Origin: Cristatella mucedo
Lineage: Eukaryota; Bryozoa; Phylactolaemata; Cristatellidae
Length of the DNA: 64,000 nucleotides
Assembly (NCBI GenBank): GCA_009760855.2
Contig: WPIO01000072.1
Span: 1,576,001-1,640,000 of the forward strand
Direction: 5' to 3'
This document shows, one piece after another, positions 36,501 to 51,500 of the stretch. The notes below the pieces were generated by a model. It was not told the origin of the DNA and made no database searches. It saw only the letters and a list, made by a program, of their open reading frames with translations. Position 1 is the first letter of the stretch, and each line of letters begins with the position of its first letter. The position numbers were made by a program, and so were the translations under genes.

Positions 36501-39500
36501 AGTCCTATGCGTGGCAACCTTGTACCTTTGAGTAGAGTGGTGCATGCACTACGAAGAAGAGAGGGGAACATATCTAGAAAATCGCTTCGTTACCTGAAAG
36601 TGTTTGGATACTCTCCTAGAGCAATATTGATGACGTCATAAGCACTTTGGTACTTTTTCTCAGCCGACAGCAACAGGCAGAGCAAGTGCAGAGCATCCTG
36701 ATGATCGCTCTGCAGGCGTAGCGTCAGTTGGGCAAACCTCAGTGCTTCAGGAATCTAAAAATGAGTAAAAATCTGCACAGGTATTCTAAGTAGCTCACAG
36801 GTCGCAGACAGCAGACAAGTACATGCACAACAAACGTATTAATACTCTGAAAAGGCCAGAAATTTCACGAGGTTGTGTCTGTTCCATATCACCAACATGA
36901 AACTAAAATCCTTAATACCCGGAACTCACAGTGTGGCTAGCAGTCGGTATGCATGCTGCCAAACAGTGGCTACACAGCACAGCTAGTACTCGGTTTTTAA
37001 ATCTCTCGTGTGCCAAGCACCATTCGAGCAAAAACGCCAGACATCCACCTCTCATCCAGTTGCACAGGAAATGAGCAAACGCCTGTGCGTCCATCACAGC
37101 TACTACTCGAGAGACAGAGACACGGAGAGAGACAGAGAGAACTGCCTGCTGTGCGAGCCCTTGCTCACACAGCAGGCAGCTATGTATAGATCTTAGGAGC
37201 TCCTACGTTGACAATTCACTGCGGAAGTTTAATTAGCTGACACTCATCTCACCACCTTCTCTTCACGGTTGAGTTATTAAGCTGTGCCTCTAAACAACCT
37301 CAAATCCTTTGCAGACCTTACATTCAGTTCATGTGCTCCCACAGCTTGGGACTCATTCCCGACTGACGTCACGACATCCCAAAGCTTGAACGATATTTCA
37401 AAGTAACTTAAAGCCAACCTGATCCTCAACATTTGCTCCATCCGTATGCAGGTGCCCTGTTCCAAAGTGACCTTTCATTAGACGACCACATCAGCTCCAC
37501 AGTCAAGTCTGCCTACTTTCACCTAGATAACATTACTAAAATTCAGGCTTGCTTAGACAGTGATACCACAGCTAAATTGGTCCACGAATTTGTGACATCC
37601 CGTCTCGACTTCTGTAATTCAATGCTTATTGGTCTACTGGCCTGTGCAATCAAGGCATTCACAGCTAGTGCAAAACTCTGCAGCTAGGCTTGACTGTCGT
37701 GAGTTTTGCAGTTGCCACATCACTTCTCACCGACCTGCAATGGCTCCCAGTCAAGCAACGACTTCAAATTTTTGTCATTCACTTTTAGGTCTCTTCATTC
37801 TTTGACTCCAGTCTACCTATCAGATCTACTCCCCAACCAGGCTAAGCCTCGTATCACACGCTTTTCGGAATCTAATCGTTTACCTATAACTCATACAAAT
37901 CTCAAAATATTTTGGAGACCGTGCCCTAAATCCGTATGCTCTTAAAGCCTGGAACTCACTCCCGACTTGAATCAGGACATCTCCTGACTTGACCACATTT
38001 AAAAAGAAACTAAAAGTGCATCTATTTATCACAGCATTTAGTGGGCACGTATGATTCGCCCTTTGCATGCTCATGAGTGCTGACACTGTGCATGCTGCCA
38101 CTAACCATATTCCCCTAACCATGTTATTCATGTTGTTTATCAAGCATGATAGTACTCACCATTCAATTGTGTTTCCCTTTGCAGCAGATAGGAAGCGCCT
38201 AGAAAGAGATTGAGTTCTCTGAGGGTCCTTGATCAAGTGCATTATTATTATATATTTGCATGCTGACCCTGTGCATGTCACCCCTAAAGATCTTATGCTT
38301 TTTTGCATTGAGCAAGCTACCAATAACCATTCAATCGTGCTTCCTTTTGCAGCAAATGCAAAGTGCCTAGAAAGAGATTGAGTTCTCTGAGAGCGCTATA
38401 TCAAATGCAGGATTATTATTATTATTGTACTTTGTACAGTCCTGCATACTGAAATTGTGCATGTTACGGTTAACCAATGGACATACTTCCTTTCCAGCAT
38501 ATGTAAAGTGCCTAGGAAGAGATTTACTTCTCTTATGGAACTATGGAAAATGTTTTATGATCATATTGTCATTAGCATCTGCATATTATGAGAAAGTATA
38601 CCACTTAAGAGAGAAAACCCGAGTGTAAGCCTTGGGCGATGAAACTTTGTCACTCTAACCGACAGTTTTTGTGGGACAGATTGGCTGAAAGGCTGGAGTC
38701 GGACTGCAAGCCATAATACCCTGGTTATTATGGCACCTCTTGATTTACAACAATCCGTAGAACACGAATGAACAAATCGAGTAGAGAGTAAGCTGTCACA
38801 TCCAAAAGTGGGTAGGTATACCAAGAATTTTCAGCGCAAATGCATTGTATGCATCATTTTTTTTAAGTTATGCCTCCCAGTTAGGTCCCTGGTGGAGGAG
38901 CACAAAGATGGAAAGATTAGGTTACATGTAATTCTTCAAGATTCTTGGGACAGTATAGTCGACTTGGGTGTATAAGAATATTGGATATAAGAAGACTCCA
39001 CTTATAAAAATATAAGTTCTACATCCATAGTTTTAAGCAATATTAGTCTCACTCGGCATATGGGAATACTTGCAATATCAGAATGCCCATTTTTCGGTCC
39101 GAGCGTATTCTTATAAGTGGGGTCGACTATATCATAGACAACCTTTACCCGGGTCTGTGCACTAATAGAAAACTGAGTGTCAAAGCTACTGTAAAGTATT
39201 TTGGATCTACTGTTAAGTATCTTGGATGCCAGGCAATAAAAGACTTAATTTGTTCAACCGCTGTAGGATGGGCTGGGTTAGGTCTGGTATCATACACGAA
39301 CGATAATGACATCTCCACGAGAAAGAAGCAAACAGCCAGAGACGAGGTAAGTTAAGAAAGAAAGGCAGCTTGCAAAGGCAGTACAGTAACTGCAGATGGT
39401 CCCTGGATAACTTCGGAATAAGCTCTACCTATCAAGATCGCATGGATCAAACTAAGATGCATGCAACAGGCCTGCCTGGCCGTCATTCTGGGGCTACAAG

Positions 39501-42500
39501 TGACCAGTTGCTGACACCATGCGATTTGGTCAGGTGGAAACTCCGTACAAATGATAGGGATATAAAAATGTTATGAGATTGGATTGTTGGAACACATTCT
39601 ATCAAGCTGCAAGGAGTCATTAGGTATGCACATGTGGAGACACAATCGGGTGCAAGCAGTTCGAAAGAAACGGACAGTAGAAGCATGGAACACAAGGAAG
39701 CAAGACGGTCAGAATGGCTCCAAAGCAAGGACAGGGTGAGATACGATGCCCTGCCCCTAATTGTCACCCAGGACAAGGATAGATTTGGAAAATGTGGTCT
39801 GTTAAAGCCTGGGCTCAATGCTGAAGGAGAGTGGCAGGTGGTGACGACCTTCCAAGTACGGTTATCACTCATCGGATTTACTGCTAACAAATCTTCGCAT
39901 ATTGTCCAATGGCCATTGTCCCTAAAAACTTGATTATTGCTGAGCATGTATCTTTGGAGGAAACAGTGAACTTGTATCTTTGGAGAAAAACAATGAGATG
40001 GCAGACAAAAGGAAACTTAGCAGTTACGATGACTTAGCTGACCAGTGTATGAGTGGTGGGTGGAGATGTGAGCTATTTAATACTTGCAATTGACGTGGGT
40101 ACTCGATGTTAAATCGGTTGATTGAATACCACTTTCCTAGGTCTTACCGATTTCTGGGGTACACGCCTGCAGCAAGCAGTCAAAGAATTAGCTAGAGCAG
40201 CTGAAGTGGGTAGCGCTTGAATATAGTAACAGTATACCGTGGTGTACGGAAGATTTACTAGTGCACTCGAATCGGTAGTCGCCTAAAATATGAAAAATAA
40301 ATCCTCTATTGGGAGTTAGTGATTTCAACTCCAGCAGCAGCAACTGAGGCAGACCAGCCAACGATGGTCGTTTACCGACTAAATGTCGTGTCCCACGGGA
40401 AACTGTAAGAGCTTTCCTTAAGGTCCATTCTAGTCCATGAGTGTATCAGTGAGCCTCAGGTGCTTACCTTTGCAGTCGACAGCAGCTCGGTTTTGCTCTG
40501 CTTCTGTGCAGCATCTACATCTCAAACAGACAGCTTCGATCGAGGATTGCTGCTTGATCAGGCTACATGCCCGGCCGAGGTGAGGAATACTGAAGTTATC
40601 GGGCCGAAACTCTGCGTGTGGCCTCGGTCTGCAGCTGACTGCTAGACGACCAGCAGTAGCCTCTCGTTTTATCTGCCTTTCCTTTACTCCCTTTCCTTAC
40701 TCTTTACTCCCTGTATGCCCTTAACCATGGTGTTACCACACACGATGACCACACATGGCAGGCATACAGATAGATACATATTAGACATGTACACTTACGC
40801 ATGAGTGCACACACGCACAAGCACACACACACATTCATATATATTATATATTGGCTGCATGAAAATGTGCTACGAAGAAGCCCAACTGCTTAGTTGTTAA
40901 TGCTCACCTTTCGCATTGTTGCTAACTGGAAAGCCAAACCAAAACATGCTTCAGTACTTCTGTCGTCCAGCTCATAAGATCTGAAACAAGAAGCAGTAAG
41001 CAAGAAGCAGTTTCGAGAAGCTATCGAGGTTAAAACGACCTTCAGGAACAATTACTTAGCAGCTGCAGGCTAAGGTAAAATATGTCGAAGAGCACAAAGT
41101 CCAGAGGGATGCAAGGGTGCTTGCACACACATACATTCTCAAGCCATCTTGGTAGCAATAAATATACGTAGCTGGTTTGGCCCAGTGGCTAAGGTGCTCG
41201 CTCCGATCTAGGTCAAGGTTAATGATTTTGCCGACCGAGGTCCTTCGTGGGCTCGAGCCCCGGGGCATATGTGAAGCACTTGAATAGAGATTAAGTTCTC
41301 TTAGGGCGATATACAAATGAATGATATTTTATATTATATCGGTATCCGTCGAAGCTCAGAATTCCAGCACTCCCTCACACATAACAAAAAGAGCATTCTC
41401 ACAGTAAGAGCTATCTCTCTTCAACAGAAATAGCATTCTCCCTCCTTCTCTAGCAAATCGGCTTGGGTGGAGAAGCAAGCAAAGACAGCTAAACAGCCTT
41501 GGCTTTTAAATTAATTTGCCTGCTACCCTGGCCACTTTCAATTATAGTTTTCTGCATACTCTAATTCACAAGCAAGCGATCGACAACCACCCGGCTGCAG
41601 CTTCAGCCAGTACGACCTCTAAGCATTTGATCTCTAGCAAAAAAAATCAAAACGTCAGCACGGCAGACTGAAGGATAAATGTACTGATGCGGACCGATGC
41701 CCAATACTATCTGCTACTTATAAAACATTAAGAGTAAAAAGCAATACCCGATCCACAGATAGAAAACAGAGTCGTTCTTGCAAAGATCAATCAGTCAGTG
41801 GCATCAAGAAATCAGTTGGGAACTCATGAACCCGAAGGTCTGTGGCAAGGGTCTTGAGACAAAACCTAGTGAATCTGACCATGATGTGGAACTGATGTCT
41901 CTCGTTTATCAACTGACCGACTCAAATCTTTCGCAAAGCTACACATTTCAAGTAGGGGGATATCTCTCTACTAAGACAGATTAATTAAGCTTAACAGGCA
42001 AACATGGCGGCAATAGGAGACTGGAATTTCTTCTTATGAAAATCTTTAGACTCAAGCTTTGCTATTTATTTCAGAACCATACACGTCCTGTAAGCCAATA
42101 GTAAATTTGTTATATGAAACTGTTGCTACTCACATAATCCTTTGTGTGACCCACAGCATAACAGCCAATGCAGGCGATTTACCACAAGATGAAATTATCT
42201 TATACTACGCTGGCATAAAAACGACCTGAATGGAATTCCAAAACAATTGTAAGTGCTATGAGAACTGTCACATAGAATGTATGAAAACCCTGCTGACCAC
42301 CAAACATTTTGGTATGATAGCAAAACCTTCTCTTCTATGTAGTATTCACACAAAAATATCCAGTCACTGGCAAGAAAACTAGAAGCTCGGCAAGTACTTA
42401 TTCTTAGCCTGCTTGTGCATCTCACACGTTGACGTCTCACACATCTTCTTGCCTCACCTAACAACTTGAATCAGCTGAAACAAGTTATCAGCAATTTTTA

Positions 42501-45500
42501 AAACTATCACAGATTCTGAATTCCAAGGTAACCGGCATGATTTATGCATGTACTCAAGTTTCTGCTGGTCATTTGACAAAATTGCACGATCGGGTACTTA
42601 ACACACTTTCGAACAGTGTCAGGCGACTGAAGCCAATCTTAAAAGGCATCAACAAAAAGTTATAGAGTATGCAAACATCTTTACTCTAAGCAACAACAAA
42701 ATGTACAGAGCCGTGATGTCCTGTATATGATTGACTTGTTCACATATAGACTAAATTAGCTATAAACGATCAGGGCGTAATCAAACAGCAAGCATGGTAT
42801 GTCTTTTGCTACTACAACCTTATCATTTTTCATTGCCGAATCTGCTTGCCCACGTAAGATGGATATCCCTCAGTTACGGATATGTGAGACAATTGTGATA
42901 AAATCAGCCATGGCTAGAAGAAAATAGCAAGATTATTACCGAAGATGCAGATAGGATACCTGAGGAATTCAGAAAATGGTACATTTGCGACTTAAAAATA
43001 CAGACCTACCAAAGACCGTCTAAAATGGGATCGCGCAGAAACATTTTGCCTACAGAGGAAGAAAGGGATCGAACCCACGACGTCTGGTTTTCTGGACCAC
43101 TGCTTTAACTATTGAGTTCTTGAGACTACCATTCTACGGCATTCTACACAGAACTTTAAGCATTGGCTTCAAATTTTTATTGAGGCACGTTCACGACCCA
43201 AATTCCGTTATACTACCTAAAGGCAGGTGTATGTTTAGACAATATGCCGGAAAAAGCCGTGCCACTTAAGGCCTTAACTCAGTTACAGCCTCAGCGATCC
43301 TAGGAAGCCATTATCTTGCAGCAGTGGGGCATGCAGCAGCCTGCGTGCTAGCTGCCTGGAGCTGGGATGGTAGCAGCCAGCAGCACGCATAATGGCCACT
43401 TGCAGCAGACCTGATGACGACCCTCACCGTCTCAGGCCCATTCTCTAAGATCAGTCTTGAGATACAATGAAGCTTCCTTTGGAACACCGAAATTAACCAT
43501 CTCAATCCTCTTACATATTGCATGGCAACATACACCCTCATCGCAGGGTTGCTAGTTAGGCAGACAGAATGCAGCAACAATGTTCACCTTTTGTAGGCAT
43601 CGAGGGCCCTCGAGTGGAGCTGCTGTCGCTGCTGGCTCACACGAGCCTCTGCTGCCTTGCTGCTGTAGGCCATTCCGACGGCAAGTTCCGCTCTGCTTCT
43701 CGTCACGTGATCGGCCGCCCGCTTAGTGGCTTCTTCAGCCAGCGCGATAGCATCGTCAAACTATAAAAAGGATCGTCAGCGCTCTGCCAAGCCGTAGCCA
43801 CAAGCACTAACTGATAACTTACTTACTACAGCAGGTCACTAGCACGTTGGATGATATCGAGCCCAAAAGCATGCAAAAAGTTATTGGCAGACTATGCCTG
43901 GCCCAAGAAAGACATCGGAAATGGTCTCCAGTCAGACCTGCTGCAGGTGCTCCAGGCACAATTTTGCCTGGAGGAGCATTACTGTGCAGTCATCAGGCCT
44001 CAGTCGGTGACACTCCTTTAGGACGAGATAGGCTCTATCATACTGCAAGCAGATGAAAATCGTTCCAGCATCACTGGCATTGCTCCTGGCATCGCCTTCA
44101 CTCCAAATAGCGCAATGCAATGCCACGAGGTTCAATCACCAGTTTGCAGCATACCTTTCTGCATTGAATCAAAGAGAGAGCAAACTGATACCAGACGTGA
44201 AATTCTTCAAATGAGAACTTCATCGCTCGTTCGAAAGACTGAAAGATATAAATAGAGCACCTCATCCGCCTCACATAACAAGTGTACCTCCTCAACAGCT
44301 CCGAAGGGAATACTAACAGCAAAAACCAAGGAGTTGATCAAATCTGAATCAAACAGAAGACGAAATGCAACGTTTGGCTCTATTCGTGTGGTTAACTGAC
44401 ATTTGCTATTTGCAGTCAGCAGGTGTACCCACACACAAAACACCTCTATAAGCACCCTGATTTTGACCAGATTATTTGATGTACCTCTCTATATACACAG
44501 CCAAACACACACACACACACAGGCAGCGAGTAGGCAGAAATTACATAGGCACCAAAGCAATGAGCGAAATTGGATCAAGTAATACAATCTACTGAGTGAA
44601 GTGCTAGTTGAAACCTCTTCCTGGACATGCCAAACAGGCTAAGACAGGCACGTTGAATCATTTCACAGTGAACATGTGTAGTACTCCAGAGCTCTGGTGA
44701 TGTAGGGGTGCCTTGCCGGTGTTACTAACCATTGAAATGTGATCAGAGCGACCTTTTATTTTCCCTGCAGAGTTGTAAATCGCTTTCAGCAAATCAACTT
44801 TGAGCAGCAAACAGAAAAATATAGCAGTTCACATAAAGAAATGCTGCACACTAATTTCAAGCAACATGATCGAGCACTTGGTAAAAAAACAGGCTGCACA
44901 ACTTACCTCGGTCAGCATGCTAAACTTTGACCTCCTCACGAGCAGTATGGTGAGAAGATCATAAATGGAAGTTGCCATGTGCAAAGAATGCAATCGTGTG
45001 CTCTCGTGCTTGGGAGCACGCTCAAGCACTGCGTTCCTGTTAGCCATGCACTCAGCTATGAGCAGAATTAGCAGCGCTTCTTCGTCTTCATTGGTTGGAA
45101 CAAAAAGGCTAAATATGAAAGACATAAGACAATTGTCCAAAGAATATGGGTAGAAAAACTCCTACGAACAATCGACAACATGACAGCAAAAAATAGCATA
45201 GTACTGCATCTCATTGTGAAGCCGACACTAAGAGACGATGGCAAATCAAATTGCCGACTACTTACTTGGAGCCGGAGTACTGCTTGGCCATGACAGGCTT
45301 CTTTGATCTGTCTCCAGCCTTGAGGCTAATCTCTGGATAAGTAGCAGTGGATACTCCTCTGAGTAAAACCTCAGCTAGCTGCCTGGCAAGGGTCTACAGG
45401 AAAATAAATATATATATTCATTCGTATAGCACCATAAGAGAACTCAAACCAGGATGACAAGATGAAACCAACCCATGATTTTGATTTGAATACGCTTACA

Positions 45501-48500
45501 CAATGTTAGCAGCAAATAATCAGAAAATTGGTCAAAAATTAGAACAAATCAATTTTTTAGGGCATTTTAAAGTTAAACCTGTTGGAAATGCAACTCGGAA
45601 GTTCGGTGATTTTCAAATACAATGAAATCGTTAAAAACATTTATTGTGAGGACCATGTCTAACCAGGTAGTAAAAGGGAAGAAATATACCAACGAAGAAA
45701 ATATTCAACGATTTATGCATCATATGTAACTTGTGGCCACATGTTGAACCTTGACACATCGAGGTACATGCTCGTGGCTTGTTGAGGTAAACGAGAAGTG
45801 ACTTTCAAAAAGTATCTTTCACAATGAAGCTTTGTGCCAAAATCCAATACTATGCGAATACTATACGAATAATATTTTTATGTGAGCTCATCTCTGCTTT
45901 TTGAAGACTCGAGTAGCTCACTTATGATTTTGGTTGGATAAGTATTGCTATAAATGTATGCAGTGATCATTTTTTGAACTTAATATTCTGCAATCATGCT
46001 TCATTACTACATCATATTTTTTTTAATCTAGGTTGCTCAAGTCTTCAGCAAAGTATCCATCTTTTGAGAGGTTTGGCACATTTTTATAGTTCATAGTAAT
46101 AATTTTGTTGATTTTTCTTAGATTGCCATGACTGGACATTTAGCCACTGACTGAGTGAGAGCCTCTTTTGTATAGCAGCAGAAGAGCCTTAAAGGTTATC
46201 ACCACCGCTTGCAGTGAGAAATGAAGAATCACCTACTGCAGCATTCGAACCCACGCCCTCAGGACCAAGCTTGTGAAGGGCAACCGTACTAAGACACTGG
46301 TCGCAAGAGTGCAAAGGTTTAGCTGTACCTGAGCTCCTGAGAAAAGACTACAATATTGGTTAATAATTATTGTTATTTGATATTTGTCGTGAGCGTCACA
46401 GTTACCACATCACACCACTTCTTGCCGACCTGCACTTGCTACCAGTCAAGCAACGGATCGACTTTAAGGTATTGTCGCTCACTTTTTGGTCATTCTTTGG
46501 CTCCAGCCTATCTCTAAGATCTACTCCCACCAGGCCAACCATCGTACCACCCGCTTTTCGGAAACTAACTGTTTACCTATACCTCGTACAAACCTCAAAT
46601 CCTTTGGAGACCATGCATTTAGTTGGTATGCTCCCAAAGACTGGAACTCACTCCCGACTTGCGTCATAACATCCCCTGATTTGACCAAATTTAAAAAGAA
46701 CTTAAAAACGCACCTATTTAAGGCAGAATTTAGTGGGTCTCTGTGATTCGTCCTGTATGTGCTTATGTGTGCTGAGACTCTCCAAGGAGGACAAAAGGTC
46801 CACACCATCGCCATTGTAACTTTAAAGATAATTAATGTTAGCTCGATGGCATGGAGATCATTCTATCGCCTCTCGTTGTATGAATGATTATTAGATATGG
46901 GAATAAATCACTGGTGTATGGGAGATAACTCACGAAGCCTTCCCAGTTTCCTTCTATTCACCGTTAACAACAGATCAAGGACCCTCAATACAAGATGCTT
47001 TACAATTACCATGATGGACAGCCAAATGAATTATAAAACAATGAGACAGAACTGATGTGGGACCGGATGGTATGAGTATAAAGCCTTACTAGTCGAAGAT
47101 TCTGTGTTGCTTTTGTCTCCACTGCTCGAAGCAGTTCCCGTAACCGGCTGATACCTTTCTCGATTTGCCTACAATGAAAATTAAAATCAAGGCATGGCAG
47201 AATCGATTGCCATTACACAGGCAGCTGGGGGAGTAGGAGTAGTGTCATTCGGTGAAACGAACCCGTTTTGCATGTACACTAAAGGTGCATTTTGTACAGC
47301 CAGCTCCAGAATTGATCCAATCGCATCAGTTACAAGCGTTGGGCTACTATCATTTGCAGTAACACCTTGTCCTGCTGATGCCGACACCTCATCAAGATCT
47401 CTGCAATAAATATAAATCCATGACAATCAACCGAGCTGTGCACAGATAGCCGATAAGCTTAATCAGAACGAATCCACATACAGAGTCAATCAGTTCGATA
47501 ATTTAATTTTGTTTCCCCTACATTTGTCTAGTCGCACCTGCAGTTTTTCCTGGATTACTCTTTAGCCTATACATACTTGCATCCTCTTATACAAACACCC
47601 CTGTACATAGGTACAGGAACACATCAAAATTTGGCAACTCCTGAATAAACGACAGGCAGCCTAATTCATGTACAAAAGCTTCACCTGGCACCAAACAATG
47701 TAGTAGTATTCATTTGTCCTTTATAAGCAGCTACAACGGAAACGAGGGGCACATTCCGTCGTAAAATGGTCTCCATTAAAAATCTTTCGGGTCGTTCAAG
47801 TGGAGCACTCTACATAGAAATGTCCAATAACTGTGATATTCTACCTTCAGCAAAGATGAAGTTAAAGAGAATTCATTGGCAGGCAAGCTGGAGCAGGTAT
47901 TAAGTTTAAAGACCCGGTTTACTAGTATGAGCTGTTGATCCTTGACAAGAGAGACCTTCCCAGACCAGCTGCCATTGTTTAAGAACAGGTGGCATTGGAA
48001 ATATATGATAATAAGGGCATTAACTAAAATCGCCCCCCACACTGAACTGCCCCTACAAGCATCTACAGTGGAATGCACATAAGTATAATTATCAAAAATA
48101 CTAGCTGTCTATGAATGCCCCCTTCTGATAGTCTTTCTTGCAACATTTTACCCTAAATCTCTGCATGTTCTGACTAATAACCAATTATAGCTATAGCTTT
48201 ACAAGGACTGAATCTATTGATCCAGTTCCCAATCAAGGCATACACAAGACATAAAGCCATGGATCCTGCTTTAAGTCTTTGACCTGGTACAGAGAATTAC
48301 ATTACAGCTTAAACGTGCATATTCTCATAAGTCCAATTGAGTGGGTCATCATGTCGGGTGCCAGCTAATAAATTTGCAAGGTATAAGCCTAAGCAATGCC
48401 AGCAGCCAAAATGCTATTGAATAAAGTAAAACTATAAAAGACTAAGAAAGCAGTCGGATATGCATTGACCATTGCATGCTACCAATGTGCAGCCCTTCCG

Positions 48501-51500
48501 TTTTCTGAAAGAACCTTAATAGAAACTAGAGATAACAAAAAAGTCTATAACATTTGAGCAATTTCATACTGAACCTGAGCTCCAGAATTGACATAGACAG
48601 CCCGTTACAGGGTAGCTGCTTTCTCCGCAAGTTCTAGGGTGCAACCAAAGGAAGTCATAGCAATGGCAATGCACAATGTGGCATGTGATCGACAAGGAAG
48701 ACTTTATGTCTTCCTTAAATAATATTGAAAAATAATAATAATAATAATAGCAATAGTGAATAATAATGAAACATCAGGAGAGTGACAGACGGCAAGGGAG
48801 TTACAAATAACAAAAGTTTGTGCCTCGAAGATTCCGTCACTACAAAGCCATTCCTTTTCAATACAACAAATAACACGACACGTGGCAGATGGAGATAATA
48901 ATCACCCCCTCCCAAAGGCTGCTGTTCGATATTAACACATATCTGACATAAGCAAGTACTGATATGAGACCTTGTTAAGCACCTAAACTTCAGTGTGCAA
49001 TTAGCAGCACTGAATAAAAAGCATGGCCTCGGGCACAGGATGCTTAATAGCCCCCATAATGACGGCCAGTATAGCTATGACGATAAAACTGACAAAAACG
49101 AACATGTTTTCAAGGAATGACAATCAATAGCAGCACAGCTTAGGTTGGACCTAAAACGCACCTGCTCTGCAAGTGCAGCAAAAGGATATCACCCGACTGC
49201 TCGTAATACTTCACTATCCGTTCTTCCTTTTTTTCATAATCAGGATCGTCATCCTTAAGCAGCTTCTCCATGCACATTCCTATAATATCATATCAGAATC
49301 GCTAACATGCCACAATGCAGCTAGAACCTTCATAGAAATGAGTCAATGGATGCAGTGCCAATCTGAACGACTGCACTAGTTGCAGCCTCTCCGTGCCACC
49401 ATTATAGACAATAAATTAGTTCTTCTATTCATACTTAAAGAACGTTGGCAACAGAAACTTTTACTCTGCAGGTCCTAGACTGTGGAAATCACTTCCATAA
49501 TTCTAATGTAATAGCATCTCTATTGCTGCCGACTGTGACACGCCCTTTCCAGCCACCCAGAGCTGATAAATAAAAAAATAAATACTAGCGGATTTAACAG
49601 CCTCTTTTTGCATAGCGACAGAAGAGCCTTTACGGCTATGACCACCACTTGCAGTAGCGATAAAGGATCGCCCACCGCACGATTCAAACCCACGACCTCG
49701 GGGCCGAGGTCGTGAAAAGCAACTGCCTTACCTAGTGAGCCATTACGGCTCACCAATGAAAATACTTCCAGGCTACGAAGTTCCTCAATTGCCCTCCTGA
49801 CTCCGCTATGCTTTTAACTTTCTCTTTGTTGCGTGAGATGAAGTCTGTTGGCTACCGAATGCGTACCGAAAGCCGCTTAGGCTTTGAGTGCGCTATAGAA
49901 AAATCTCCTGCGTAGCAGCCACAAAGTCTTAGCAACTTTGTGGAGTTACAGATGGAGATACTGTATCATTAACTGTTGGCAATGTAACAATTATGTAACA
50001 GCAAGGAAGCAAGAAGAAGCACTTTATGAATCCTAAAATTACGCATATGTAAAGCACGATTGTCTTAATTGCTTGTCTTAGCTAGTGGGGCAAGGTGCTA
50101 GCACTTGACGTCCAAGGTCGCTCGATCGAATATTATAGTAGGCAATATTTTATTACCCACAGCAAAGGGAGTGATAGCCACTAAGGCTCGGCAGTTGCTA
50201 TACAAATGAGGCAGGAGAATCAGATGACCTTTACTTTTTAAATTACAAAAACTCGTCGGTCAGTCACAGGTCTCTGCTAAAATCAATGAAACAGTTACAG
50301 ACAACATAAACAAAACATGTAGGATTCAAGTAGGCTTGTAAAGCAACCCTAGAGTAAAGGCAAACTCTTTTCGAACCAGCACAATGCCTGCACCGATGTG
50401 TGTGTGAAAATACAACTTCCAAAACTAAAAGTGCTTGCATTTGGGGCTTGAAAGGCACTGCTAACTTGCAGAAAACCACGATGACAACATCAACACAATG
50501 AATTATGCCAAACAGCAGTGTGATGGAGGCAAAATAACTCAAAGCAAGTAATTTCAAATTTGCTATGGCATTTAGCTGGCATCTGGATGGTAAGTACAGT
50601 GTCATAACAATTTCTGCCAGCAAACTGTGAAGCCGAAGAAGGTTAATTTAATTTGGTATTTCCTGGATGATGCAAGGGTAAGAATCCTCAGCAGAACTCA
50701 GCCGGTTTGATATAGCTCTAAGCACGCCAAGGGTATATCGTAGCCCTGAGATGAATGAAGAACGTTGTTGGCAAGGGGTGTTGTGGCCTTCTCTTATGAC
50801 TAGCTTTATATGACTAAGGGTCTCTCAGCAATGAGCTGGCATTCCTTATTCGTTAGAAATGCATGCTACTTGACACATCACCTAGGCAAACCTGCTGTAA
50901 CATATACACTACGGTCTGCTCGCAAGCTAGAGTCAAGCCTTTCAAATAAAGTCTACCACCATAGCAGACAAACGTGGGTACACCAGATAAACTTCATATA
51001 TCACACTGCCACCGTGAGCAAGTGTGCACAAGCCAGAGGATTAACATCTGCAACGTCACGAAGCAAATAAAATAGCGGACAGCAGCTATGCACGGAAAGG
51101 CTCTGGTAAAAACAGCAACAACAATAATGCAATCAAACCCAGCCTGAGCTGTAGACGGTGACGGTTTCAACGATTAACAAAACTTGAAAGCTCCATAAAC
51201 CGTTGTAGAAGAAACTGCTCTAGTGACTCGACACAAATCAGCAGGCAAATATGTCTATAGCCAGAATCTAACATTGCTCAAATTCGGGCTTGCCTAGACA
51301 GGGATAGTCCACCCAAATTGGTCATACAATGTAGCATCCAGTGAAGTCTTCGGTAACTCACTGCTTGCTGGTCTACCGGCCTGTGCAATCATGCGCTTAC
51401 AATTAGTGCAAAACTCTGCAGCTCCTTGGGCTCCAGCCTACGTAACAGATCTGCTCCCCTACCAGGCTAGGCATCGTACCACCTGCTTTTCTGAATCAAA

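Noticed and set aside
39483-39947. A 154-residue minus-strand open frame in a TTC7 intron
   Set aside because: No recognisable family, opposed by an equally open plus frame, and no splice or repeat evidence.
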